From NCBI RefSeq assembly GCF_901000735.1, contig NC_081543.1:14659574-14723573 (forward strand): a stretch of 64,000 nucleotides of DNA. The letters are read 5' to 3'. Made by a program: the position numbers and the translations under genes. This DNA comes from Corylus avellana (Eukaryota > Streptophyta > Magnoliopsida > Fagales > Betulaceae). The notes under the pieces are model-generated. The model saw only the letters and a list, made by a program, of their open reading frames with translations, was not told the origin of the DNA and made no database searches. Positions within the stretch are counted from its first letter, which is position 1. Each line of letters starts with the position of its first letter. Shown in pieces: positions 56,401-64,000 of this stretch.

Positions 56401-57448
56401 TTGAGGCGCCTGAGTATGCCATATGCTCTTCCAAGAAAACTCCTCTTGATTAGAAATGGACAAGGCCTTATAGAACGACTTAACCTCGAACTTGCCCTTC
56501 TTGGACAAAGACCAGCAAATACGATCTACACTGCCTAGGGAAACCTTGCAAGAATACAATCGATCAAAAAAAGGAGAAACCAAATCCATCTCCCAATCTT
56601 GGACCGATCGTTCGAAAATGACATTCCACTCAACAACCCCATTCTTCCCAATAAAATTATCCTTCACCCAAACTTCTTTGTGTCTGGCGATACTGAATAA
56701 AGACAGGAAAGCTTGCTTCAAAGAATTGTCCCCACACCAAATATCATGCCAGAATCGAACTTTCGAACCCGCCCCCTCAAGCCGAATACCTTTGGTAAAG
56801 AAATTCCAGCCTTTACGAATATGCTTCCATAGACCCACACCATGAGAGCCCGAAACCTCCTTCGTGCACCACCCACCTTCTTGGTATACACTGTTATACA
56901 CTTTCTACATAAAGATGAATTTGGCTACACATGTGAACTCCCTACTCATTAGACTTAATTACCGAAGCCTTTATATTATAATTGGCATTTCCCTGGTAAT
57001 TCGTTTTGCTGCTATGAGTTCATTTAAGCATATTATAATTCTCTACTATGAAGTTTCTCATCTTACAATTTCTTGAGCATGGTCTTTACAGTACTTGAAA
57101 TAGATATTTTGAACTTCCACATTTTTCTTTTCCCATAAGAATTTTTTTTTTTCAACTTACTAACACTTCTTCTCTTACTATTTAGGACTCTTTAATACAC
57201 TGCCTGTGTACAAATATCCCCCCTTTATTTATCATTAAATATTAACTTACAAGAAAAAAGAGGGCTACCTTTCCCAGTATTTTGTATTGATCGTGGATAA
57301 ATGCTTACTTTTCTGCACAGCTCGAGTATGATGTTTTGGAATATGTTGTGATCGAGCGTTTAGCACAAGGTGGGCGTGATAAGCTAAAAGAGGACGGCCT
57401 AAATTTGTCAGATTGGCTTCAGTCGTTGGCTTCATTTTGGGGTCACTT
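29179..57448 (+). CDS. THO2: THO complex subunit 2, exons 1-19 (5' part of gene)
   Basis: Exons: 29179-29313, 29418-29543, 30073-30114, 35709-35768, 35903-35965, 37388-37468, 39354-39425, 39584-39631, 39763-39831, 39930-40063, 41115-41190, 43497-43690, 48716-48796, 49054-49264, 49366-49608, 49816-49896, 49987-50106, 50202-50261, 57321-57448. All have GT/AG ends and consistent phases; the total is 2024 nt (674 codons plus 2 nt). The product starts [20 protein letters not shown] and contains [100 protein letters not shown] and [14 protein letters not shown]. This closely follows the N-terminal third of Arabidopsis THO2 (about 1800 aa). THO2 is the scaffold of the nuclear THO/TREX complex for mRNA packaging and export and for small-RNA biogenesis. 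No exon is broken. Exon 19 ends in phase 2, and the rest of THO2 (next expected residues CKKYPSMEL) is not in the window. Confidence 0.93.
30220..31497 (+). mobile_element. LINE RT fragment in THO2 intron 3 (interrupted)
   Basis: Reads [51 protein letters not shown], then after the nested copy [63 protein letters not shown] and [11 protein letters not shown]. Several stops. No poly-A tail, so it is a fragment. Confidence 0.8.
30695..30906 (+). mobile_element. Nested 5'-truncated LINE tail, 13-bp TSD
   Basis: Perfect direct repeat AAATTCCGAACAA at 30682-30694 and 30907-30919. The insert carries [24 protein letters not shown] coding sequence, then GGGTTGCGCCCCTTTGCGC, TATATCATTATTACTTATC and an A run. 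It splits the RT of an older LINE of the same family. Confidence 0.93.
31692..32009. mobile_element. Stowaway-like (Tc1/mariner) MITE
   Basis: The right end read inward is CTCCCTCCATCCCATATAAA next to TA. The left end CACCCTCTCTGTCCCGCAAA is a decayed version of the Stowaway consensus CTCCCTCCGTCCCA. The interior has no gene. Confidence 0.55.
32010..33061. other. THO2 intron 3, no recognisable feature
   Basis: Ordinary AT-rich intron sequence. The frame at 32800-33066 is T-rich with no domain. Confidence 0.5.
33062..34605 (+). mobile_element. Older decayed LINE in THO2 intron 3 (interrupted)
   Basis: Starts within [29 protein letters not shown] and [11 protein letters not shown], then resumes after the nested copy with [14 protein letters not shown] and a broken zinc finger ([36 protein letters not shown]). 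Its tail, TCTGCCTTACACTTTTAGTG, ATATTTTGATTACTTAT, A run, is a different subfamily from most copies here. Many stops. Confidence 0.75.
33339..33855 (+). mobile_element. Nested 5'-truncated LINE, 13-bp TSD
   Basis: Direct repeats GCTGCTTATGACT (33326-33338) and GTTGCTTATGATT (33856-33868). Encodes [39 protein letters not shown] and the C-terminus [12 protein letters not shown], with tail GCGCCCCTTTGCGC, TATATCATCATTACTTAT, A run. Confidence 0.88.
34759..35649 (-). mobile_element. 5'-truncated LINE, antisense, 16-bp TSD, next to exon 4
   Basis: Perfect direct repeat CTGTGATTCACTTTTT at 34743-34758 and 35650-35665. The minus strand encodes [50 protein letters not shown], zinc finger [32 protein letters not shown] and the C-terminus [12 protein letters not shown] short plus-strand LINE tail interrupts it. 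The insertion lies 43 bases upstream of THO2 exon 4. Confidence 0.93.
35248..35306 (+). mobile_element. Minimal LINE tail nested in an antisense LINE
   Basis: CTTCCTGTGTACTAGGGTTG, CGCCCCTTTGCGC, TGCATCATTACTTATCA and A6 sit in the middle of the zf-RVT coding region of the host LINE. No target-site duplication is seen; about 10 bases of the host coding sequence (the DNLRKRN codons) are missing, suggesting insertion with a small target deletion. Confidence 0.75.
36347..36384 (+). mobile_element. 38-bp LINE tail in THO2 intron 5, 19-bp TSD
   Basis: Perfect direct repeat GGTTTAGGGATCACTTTTT at 36328-36346 and 36385-36403. Between them are only AATAAAGC, TTGATTATTACTTATA and an A run, the last bases of a LINE. 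Confidence 0.88.
36404..37387. other. THO2 intron 5, no recognisable feature
   Basis: AT-rich intron ending in a normal acceptor (GATTTCAG). No repeat ends or coding sequence seen. Confidence 0.5.
37677..37804 (+). mobile_element. 128-bp LINE tail in THO2 intron 6, 18-bp TSD
   Basis: Perfect direct repeat AGAAGTGTGGTGGGGTTC at 37659-37676 and 37805-37822. The tail type is TTTGGGGCGCCCTACGCTTT, TAATAATATCAGTACTTACC, A run. Confidence 0.93.
37840..38190 (+). mobile_element. 5'-truncated LINE in THO2 intron 6
   Basis: Encodes the ORF2 end ([62 protein letters not shown]). Tail GGGTTGCGCCCCTTTGCGC, AATAATACTTATCA, A run. Closely related to the LINE at 53624-55396. Target-site duplication not clear. 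Confidence 0.8.
38831..39043 (+). mobile_element. Older LINE tail in THO2 intron 6
   Basis: Direct repeat AAGTCATGT at 38822-38830 and 39044-39052. Ends TTCATGTGTACTTGGGTTAT, GCCCTTGTGCTTTTAATAAA, TTTGCTTTACTTATTT, A run. Confidence 0.65.
39437..39502 (+). mobile_element. 66-bp LINE tail just after THO2 exon 7
   Basis: Direct repeats AAGGTCTTGATTCT (39423-39436) and AAGGTTTTGATTCT (39503-39516). The left copy contains the end of exon 7 (AAG) and its 5' splice site. The insert is CTCTGTGTACTTGGGTTGCG, CCCCTCTGCGC, ATTTACTTATCA, A run. Confidence 0.9.
41412..43339 (+). mobile_element. 5'-truncated LINE (1.9 kb) in THO2 intron 11
   Basis: Encodes the second half of RT and the C-terminus: [36 protein letters not shown], intact catalytic [34 protein letters not shown]-like [15 protein letters not shown], then [37 protein letters not shown], zinc finger [18 protein letters not shown]. 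Frames break near 42083 and 42330. Tail GGGTTGTGCCCCTTTGCGC, TTTAATGCAGCATTATTTAT, A run. Related to the copy at 61539-62758. Confidence 0.88.
45455..48027 (-). mobile_element. ORF1-only LINE derivative (2573 bp), 12-bp TSD
   Basis: Perfect direct repeat TAGATTCCTTCT at 45443-45454 and 48028-48039. On the minus strand it has a 5' leader, an ORF1 (from 47658 down) and then directly the LINE 3' tail (GCGCTTTTTTTTGATATATA, CTACATTACTTATC, A run). No endonuclease or RT sequence lies between. It is inserted antisense into an older LINE. Confidence 0.85.
45640..47658 (-). pseudogene. L1-type ORF1 (gag-like), frameshifted
   Basis: The minus-strand start [20 protein letters not shown] leads into [20 protein letters not shown] and [20 protein letters not shown], the conserved N-terminal block of plant L1 ORF1 (DUF4283-like RNA-binding fold). 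A stop comes after RSLDLLPG (47242). The chain resumes in another frame with [20 protein letters not shown], a Lys-rich [11 protein letters not shown] stretch, a Pro/Ser-rich region and DEDKKL before 45818. It totals about 600 residues in three frames. Confidence 0.75.
49663..49772 (+). mobile_element. LINE tail in THO2 intron 15
   Basis: TGTATACTCCTCGTGTACTT, TGAGGTGCCTTACACTTTTA, GGTTATTACTTATA, A run. Short direct repeat AGGTGTG at 49656-49662 and 49773-49779. It ends 43 bases upstream of exon 16. Confidence 0.7.
50700..52140 (+). mobile_element. Decayed LINE in THO2 intron 18
   Basis: Readable islands: [76 protein letters not shown] and [17 protein letters not shown]. Many stops and shifts. 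No tail. Confidence 0.7.
52305..53410 (-). mobile_element. 5'-truncated LINE, antisense, THO2 intron 18
   Basis: The minus strand reads without a stop from [20 protein letters not shown] through [55 protein letters not shown], zinc finger [18 protein letters not shown] and [15 protein letters not shown] shift at a C/G run (52607-52620) separates the last 80 residues. Tail TTTGGGGCGCCACACGCTTT, TAATAATATCAGTTACTTAC, A run. Same subfamily as 37677-37804. Confidence 0.85.
53536..53553. repeat. G homopolymer
   Basis: A run of about 13 G within GGAGG...GGTGG, upstream of the antisense LINE. Confidence 0.85.
53624..55396 (-). mobile_element. 5'-truncated LINE (1.77 kb), antisense, 12-bp TSD
   Basis: Direct repeat AAATTATGTTTT at 53612-53623 and 55397-55408. 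The minus strand encodes [20 protein letters not shown] (RT motif CADD), [84 protein letters not shown], zinc finger [10 protein letters not shown]. Stops break it. Related to the LINE at 5125-9926. Confidence 0.9.
55851..56890 (-). mobile_element. 5'-truncated LINE (1.04 kb), antisense, 14-bp TSD
   Basis: Perfect direct repeat CTGTTATACACTTT at 55837-55850 and 56891-56904. An uninterrupted minus-strand frame from [20 protein letters not shown] to NFLFHFSPS includes [40 protein letters not shown] and zinc finger [18 protein letters not shown]. Lack of decay marks it as one of the youngest copies. Tail CACTCCTCTGCGCTCTTTTT, TATATCATCATTACTTAT, A run. Confidence 0.93.
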
Positions 57449-57619
57449 GTATGTATCAATCTTTCTCTTTTCCTCCTCTAATGTATATATTTTTTATTTT
57501 TAATTTCTGCCAGTCTCATTTGTTTTCTGTATAATGTTTTATTGATGCTAAGTTTTAGTACTTCATACGCGGTTAAGATGTCTTGGTCTAAAAGTTTAAT
57601 TTCTTTGTTTTCCACACAG

Positions 57620-58097
57620 TGCCAACCCATCTGAGCATGTCTGGGTTGTGCGTGTATGTGTTTTTTTTTTTCTTCTTCTTCTTTTCCACATTGTACTGAT
57701 TTTCAAGTATTTTTGGCCATTTGTTTGCGAGTTTTGATATGACATGTATTGTAATTGAACATTTGACCATACTATAGATTTCAAGACATATCCTGGGGAT
57801 GCTTTACTTAAGTTTCCGGGTGGCAGATTAAACTCCCAAAAGCAGGATGACTGGAGCTGGGATAATGTGACATTGCAAAAATATTCTGTGGCCCTTGCTT
57901 GTGAACAGGCAGGCATACTCTGGGAACTGTATGAGATATATGGTAACAGAGGTTTGATGACAGATGGTCGGAATGTGAAAGAGAGGGCAAGGTTGATCAG
58001 GATTACACTGCAAACTTTGATTGGTTTTCAGTTTTTGTATACTGGAAACTGCGAAGTGAGAAAGGCACTTTTGTTGGATTGCTTAAATGAGATTTAA
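57620..58097 (+). CDS. Unrecognised terminal exons in frame with THO2 exon 19
   Basis: Exon a is 57620-57651 (acceptor TTTCCACACAG, donor C|GTGTATGT). Exon b is 57778-58097 (acceptor ACTATAG, TAA at 58095-58097). They join in phase as ANPSEHVWVVHFKTYPGDAL, KFPGGRLNSQKQDDWSWDNV, KYSVALACEQAGILWELYEI, ARLIRITLQTLIGFQFLY and end LLLDCLNEI. Codon use looks coding. Exon a would also accept phase 2 from THO2 exon 19 (CAC TT + T), so a THO2 transcript could end here with a foreign tail of about 116 residues. I do not recognise the family, and Arabidopsis THO2 continues differently. It may be an alternative 3' end, or the tail of another gene moved into a THO2 intron. Confidence 0.45.
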
Positions 58098-61000
58098 AGA
58101 TGTATCAGCACCACCAGGTGGGATGGAATATTTAATTTGAATCAAAAGTAAGTTATCTGCGGGGGTTGTAGCCCTTGATCCTTCTTGCACAACATTAGAA
58201 GGTTGGTGTCATTTACAATGATTGCTAGCTTGTCAATATATGAAGGAAAGAAGTTGGTCTGTCTGTTTGTGTTCATACTTAAATGGTGTTCTGGGGTGTA
58301 TACGTAGTAATTTCAACAATTTTGCAGAAGTGTGAAATTGATTGTTGAAAGAGTAGATGGAGTTGAATTTCTCAAAGTACTAAGCGCTTTTTGTGACTGA
58401 AAGAATGATTGCCTTGTGAAGAACATGGTTCTAGGTGGAGTCTGAAGATAAGATGCATTTGGTTCTCTGTATCACTGATTTTAGTCAAAATCCTCTTCCG
58501 TCTTGGGCTCCTTCCTGTTAGTGATTGCTTGCTTCCTCTCATGATGTTGAAAGATTCCTGACAAGTAGCGATTTGGTTTGACAAGCTGTTCTCCGTAATA
58601 TTTTTCCATAGATGAGTCAAACGTGCTGGGACTTTTCTTCGATAAAAGTGAACCTGTATAAGAGGTGGCACCATCAACTGAACACTTTGATTTGATTGTA
58701 GCTTCATTAGCTGTTTCTCAAGGTGGTTCTATCTCGTAGTTCAGGATGTCATCAGTTCTTCATGATTGCGTAGTCCTTTCACTCTGCATACTTCTGCCTT
58801 TTGATCAAAAGAGACCTACAAAATTACTTCTTAATGTGTGAGACATAGATTCTAGAAAGTGCAACTGATCTACTGAAGTAAATCTCAATGTCCATGGAGG
58901 CACCAATCAGAAGTCTGCAGGCTGCATTGTTCTTATAGAGCTTCATCTGTCAAAGCTCTCAAGGATTTTGGGGCTGTTGTACATTGACCAGGATCTTTTT
59001 TCTTTTGGTCAGAGTTGAAGAAATTCTCTTTCCTTTTTCACCCTTTCCTTTGGGGGAAAGGGGGTAGGAATTCATGTTCTGTAAATAGTCACGCTGAGAA
59101 TTGAAAAAAATGACTGATATTAATTATATGGCCAACAAAGAAGCAGCTTGGTTCAAATCTCAATTGTATGTTTCATTATGACCTTTTTTTTTTTTTTTTT
59201 TTAAGGGAATCTTTTGAGGATTTTTTTTTTTTTTTTTTGAGTTTTTGTTTAAATAATGTTCTGTCTGTATTTGTAAACGATGTCCTAATCATGAATATTT
59301 TTAAGAGGTGGTTGATGCTTGCACTTTTAAGGGTCAACAAGGGGCTGGAAAAGTAGTTTTTAGGTACAAATTGGAGGCTTGAACACTCTTGGGAGAGGGT
59401 TCATTATATATATCAACTGTATTCACCATATGCTAATCCGTTATAAAGGCCCCTTGTTGCAGACTTGGACTTCTGTTGTGCTATTAATGTGATGTTAAGG
59501 GGTATTCTGAACCACCATTCGCACTTATTGGACTGTTACATTTCAAGATTTGTTACACATTGGAAGTATTAGTTTTACTTTCATTTGGATTTATACTTTC
59601 AATAACTGTGCATAGAAACTCCAAATCTTTCTGAAAAGATGATTTCTTTTATGGTGCTTCAAATAAATCTAGGTGGGTTGCCATGTCTTTTGCCTATGCT
59701 GCTCTTGTAGGAGGGTAAGTTATTTAATACTGGATTTACTTGAAGTGTTTTGAATTTAGGAAGATGGGGACTATAATTGGAAATCAGATTCCTGGCAATT
59801 TTCTCAATGTGTGGAGTTTGGAGCTAGTGCTGGGTGGTGACTGCCAAGCTAGTTTTATTGCTGCTTTCTGTCTTTTCGGCAGTACTTCAATTTGTTGCAC
59901 TAAATTTTGATGGAGTTTCACCTCGTTTTGGTTTACCTTGGAGAAACACTGAATTGATAAGTAACTTTGATTCGTAGAAAAACATGGTTTTGGGATGGTT
60001 GTTGTAATGGTTATTGTCATCCATATTTTCTCCCTAGCCTTATTCCTACATTGTCATGCTGGATCATTCCAGTATATTTAAGGTGGCTTATTTCTTTCAT
60101 TTTTTAGTGAACATGCTAGAATGCAAGAAATAGATTTGAAGAAAGTAGCATAACCTGTATCTTTTTAAAATCTCATCCTGAATAAGTATCCACTCTTTTT
60201 ATACATATTAAGTTTGATATATTATAAATCAGTGTTGAAATGACATTAGGTGATTCTCATTGATAATAGTTATACGAATCGGTAGTATTCAATAATTTAA
60301 GATATCAGTGGCTTGAAGAATTTCTTGATTAAAAAACATTTCAAGTTTTCACTGATAAGAAAAATTAAATCTTCATTTCTGTAATTATATTGTCACATCA
60401 TGATCATGTTTCTTAGTTGTTTAATTTTCCATTGCTCGGGTCAGATATAAATTCTTAGTTATCTTGTCTTTCTTTACTAGATCTTATTGAGTCTGTTTTG
60501 TGTTCTTTCTTGAATGCACATGGTCCTAATATGGTTTTGTAATTGGAGTGGTAGTTTCCGATGATGAATGTTTAACTAATGTATAAATTATTTATATTGG
60601 TCATAACTTTGTGCTATGCTTCATGCATCTCCATTGCTTTTGCGTCGTCTCAGCCTTTAAAAATCTTGAACATGTTAGTCAACTGGAATATGCCATTTCA
60701 TCAATACACTTTTATGTCTACACTTGGAACCAAACTATTTTCCTTTTGTGTTTGTCTCTCCCCCCTCCCCCTCTCTGTTCCATGTAGATCCACACAAGCA
60801 TAGTACTTGCAATGCGAGGCTGATATTTCGTACCACTTTAATGTGCTTACAAGAGATAGATAGTCCCCTTACAGGGAAAAGGATATTGTTCAACAAAGAA
60901 AGCCTTATCACTTTGCTTTTGTCTTTCTTGCGGATGGAGTTAGAAATCAATATTCTTTAGGAACTGAATCTCTCTGTGAGGACTTATAAATAAATTAAAA

Positions 61001-61538
61001 AAAAAAATCTCTGTGAGGAACTTTTGTTCCATAATAACTAAAGTCCCTCTGAATTGGAATAATTTCTGTAGATTCTTCTAAATGTATAATGTGTACTGGA
61101 ACTATCGGGAGAAAGGTTTGGCTGATTTCATGAATGGACAGAACTTGGAAGTTATACCTTTTTTGTTTTTGTTTTTGTTTTTTTTATTCCTTCGTTCTTT
61201 TATTTTCTTGTTGAATATGAGTCCCCAAAATGTAAATAAGTTTTTTTCTGTTTGGTCATTGATACATTAAACATGATTATGTTGAAAGAACCAAAAACCT
61301 GTGCAATTTTGGTTCATCTCTTTTCAAAACAAGTTACGTACTTTTTTGACACAAAATGAATCTTATCTAGGCCAACCTTTCGTAAACCCTAATCCTGCAC
61401 CGGTTTGATTACCTAGCCACTATTCTTAACCTCAAAGAAGTGGTGTTTCCTTTTTTTTATATGGATGCACTGATACTTGCTTTAGCAAAGGATTTCATAG
61501 GTTCTAGGGTTTAATATAAGTAAACCCTATAAGTAAAA
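58098..61538. other. Long stretch without recognisable gene
   Basis: Probable 3' UTR-like or intron sequence, with T homopolymers at 59185-59240 and scattered short frames without domains. I searched by eye for the next expected THO2 exon and did not find it. Confidence 0.45.
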
Positions 61539-62758
61539 GGGGGGGTTTCAACAACGAGCCTAAGTTCCACTTGGTCAATTGGAATGAGGTTTGTTCTCCG
61601 ATTGCTGAGGGTGGTTTGGGGATTCGGAGTTTGCGTCTTTTTAATCAAGCTCTTTTGGGGAAATGGTTATGGAGATTTGCAAATGAGGAAGAAGCTTGGT
61701 GGCAAAGTATGGGGTGGATTGGGGTGGTTGGCGTTCTAAAGTTCCTCGTGGAATGCATGGGGTGGGTTTATGGAAACACATTTGTAAGGGTTGGAGGTCG
61801 TTTCAGTGCCACTTTAGATTTGACCCTAGTTTGGGGGAGAAAGTCAAATTTTGGGAGGACACTTGGTGTGGCGAGATGCCCCTCAAGGAAGCTTTTCCCA
61901 GCCTTTTCAATATAGCTAGCAATAAGGATGCTTCCATTGCGGATATTCGGGAATGTTTAAATGGTATGGTTCACTGGAATGTTACCTTTACCTATAGAAT
62001 TCATGATTGGGAGGAGATGGTCTTAGCCTCTCTTCTCGCTCTTGTATTCGTCCTCGATTCGTGGGGAAGGGGAGGATCGGATGTGGTGGACCCATTCAAG
62101 AAAAGGGAAGTTTGAGGTTCGCTCTTTTTATAGGATGCTTGTCTCAAAAGAGTCCAACCACTTCCCTTGGAAAAGAATTTGGCGCACAAAGGCTCCTTCG
62201 AGAGTGGCGTTTTTTGCTTGGTCGGCCGCTCTTGGGAAATCTCTCACATTGGATAATGTTCGGAAGAGAGGTATTGTGGTGATTAATTGATGTTGTATGT
62301 GTGAATCGGATGGGGAGTCTGTGGATCATCTCTTTCTTCATTGTGGGGTTGTGCGCAAGTTGTGGGAGGTTATTTTCTCTCGCTTCAACTTGTGTTGGGT
62401 TATGCGTAGAAGTGTCAAGGATATGTTTGCCAGTTGGTGGTCGGGTGGGAGAACTAGTAGTGCCGTGGTGTGGAAGATGGTCCCCCTTTGTCTTTTATGG
62501 TGCCTTTGGAAGGAGAGAAATGCGAGGTGCTTCGAGGATTTGTCGAGGAACCTTGAGGACCTTGTTCATTTCTTTTTGTATACGCTCTTCACTTGGACTG
62601 CAAGCTGGCTTGCTCCTTTAGTGATTAATTTTCATGATTTCCTCATGTTCTCTTCTTCTTTCTCCTAGCTTAGTCGTTCTCTTGTATACTCCCTGTGTAT
62701 TTGTGTTGCGCCCCTCTGCGCTCTTTCATGCATTATTACTTCTAAAAAAATATATATA
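61539..62758 (+). mobile_element. 5'-truncated LINE (1.2 kb) with 11-bp TSD
   Basis: Direct repeat TATAAGTAAAA at 61528-61538 and 62759-62769. Encodes [80 protein letters not shown], zinc finger [17 protein letters not shown] and WWSGGRTSSAVVWKMVPLCL. A few shifts and one stop (N*CCMC). Tail GTTGCGCCCCTCTGCGCTCT, CATGCATTATTACTTCTA, A run. Confidence 0.88.
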
Positions 62759-62769
62759 TATAAGTAAAA

Positions 62770-63777
62770 TTCTTAAATTGGATATTTTAAGCTATCTTGT
62801 GCTAGGTACTTCTCACATGGGAGAGTTATACTCTCGTGGCAGTGGATTCCTTTGGCTTTTTTTAATATGCCACTTATGATTTCAAGAAAGGAATTACTAG
62901 ATTGAAAGTCACTGAAGTTGTTGATTAGTTCAAATTTTTTATTTCTAATTTAGATGGTGTATTGTCCATTTACTTGTGGAGTTTGCTTATAAGTGTTGAA
63001 GTACTGCAATCACTTATGTTGTTAAATTGAGACTAAAATGCTTGAATAGGTTGAAAGGAAAATATTAGACGTGAATTTTATTGATCTCGTTGTGTTGTCC
63101 TTTCTGTACTTGACAGACATTATTCATTTAAAAAACAGACAAGAAGGTGGTCTCCTTCTTGGATAAAGTTGATAAATGATAGTAGGCCACTGGTTGCTAG
63201 TAGTAGCTAAAGATATGCCATTATAATTTGAAAGAATAAAAGCCTTGAAGATTATGGAATTTTTTCTGATACACACACGCACATGCACATTATATTTTTC
63301 ACTTAGCTGTAAAAGCAGACCTTTAGGAATTATGTAAAATAAATCCAAAGTGAAAAAATGAGTGGAGAACTACAAAATTGGTGGGTGTGATGGAGCAATA
63401 GATCTCACCCTCTTTTAAATTGTCCCATTGTGTTCCTTCTTTTTGCACAAAGAGCCATCATGCCCAAGTTTGCTATGTTGAGTGCAACTAGAGTTCTTAC
63501 ACTGCTTCTGGTGGGGCATGCTACTCACTGCTATCAGTGACTGAATGATTTAACGATGCATTTTCCATTTCTTGTTTCGTTTATTTAGCATAGTTTGCAC
63601 TTCCATTCACCTTAGCTGAAAATGGTTCTTAGGGAAATTAGAAACCAACTTCAACTTACTATTAAGTGACCACCTCGCCTAGGTAGACTATTATTTAATA
63701 TCTTGAAGTAACTTATCCAGTTAGAGTCTACTATGCTTCCTTAGTAGACTTTCTTTATCTATTGGCTGTCTATGTGA
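62770..63777. other. No recognisable feature
   Basis: AT-rich sequence with short frames only; no repeat ends or gene identified. Confidence 0.45.
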
Positions 63778-64000
63778 ACCCCAAGGGGTTGGCTCAAGTC
63801 GTAAGAGCCTTGGTCTTTGTGGTAGTCCATGAGGTCTAAGGTTCAAGTCCCCTTGGTTGCAAACAATTCCTTGGGGCTAGGCCGCCCGTGAAGCTAGAGT
63901 ATTACCCGATCTGTGTAGCGGGGGCGCTTTCTAGGGGTCCAAATTTACCTAACAGGGGTAGGTACACGAAGTGGCCCTGCCTTGGAGGGGTTCCTCGTTA
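63778..64000 (+). mobile_element. tRNA-derived SINE (runs off the edge)
   Basis: Pol III-type internal promoter: A box TGGCTCAAGTCG (63790-63801) and B box GGTTCAAGTCC (63840-63850), within a head starting CCCCAAGGGGTTGGCTCAAG. The GC-rich tail (TTACCCGATCTGTGTAGCGG) belongs to a plant SINE family I have seen as a repeat, not to a tRNA: the arms do not close into a cloverleaf with a CCA-ready acceptor stem. Confidence 0.75.

Noticed and set aside
63778..63860. tRNA gene
   Set aside because: A and B boxes are present, but the stems do not close and a SINE-like body follows.

Overview
The window looks like nuclear DNA from a dicot plant, probably woody. It has spliced genes with AT-rich introns, two conserved plant genes, and very dense transposable elements, mostly plant L1-type LINEs plus hAT, Mutator-like, CACTA-like, Stowaway-like, LTR and SINE sequence. 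A run of 100 N (16783-16882) shows it is assembly sequence with an internal gap. I see no bacterial, organellar or viral signal. The species is not resolved from the sequence.

Layout: (1) 1-3390 holds LINE remnants and the last two exons of a VPS13-type lipid-transfer protein gene (+). (2) 4090-26160 is one nested stack of mobile elements. A decayed hAT transposase gene (+) is split by a roughly 6 kb LINE (-) with aged target-site duplications at 5107 and 24747. That LINE is interrupted by a second hAT element (9935-15029, perfect 8-bp duplication AAACAGCC), by an LTR-retrotransposon end (15610 onward), by the gap, and by an unrelated block. The block carries an AP2/ERF gene fragment, a candidate secreted-peptide gene (21367-21733, -) and a second, chimeric hAT copy. 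The last 1.8 kb of the block repeats sequence already seen at 13.8-15.6 kb. (3) 26330-28760 holds retroposons, including a very short LINE insertion between 130-bp direct repeats. (4) 29179-57448 carries the first 19 exons of THO2 (THO complex subunit 2, +). It has 2024 coding bases spread over 28 kb, because introns 3, 5, 6, 7, 11, 12, 15 and 18 contain LINE insertions on both strands, many with readable target-site duplications. (5) 57620-58097 holds two further exon-like pieces that would splice in frame to THO2 exon 19 but encode a tail unlike known THO2. After that come a long region without genes, another LINE (61539-62758) and a tRNA-derived SINE at the right edge.

The working genes are VPS13-like (lipid transfer at membrane contacts), THO2 (mRNA packaging and export) and possibly the small secreted peptide. 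Nothing suggests they act together. What gives the window its character is how the mobile elements have been nested, truncated and inserted close to splice sites.
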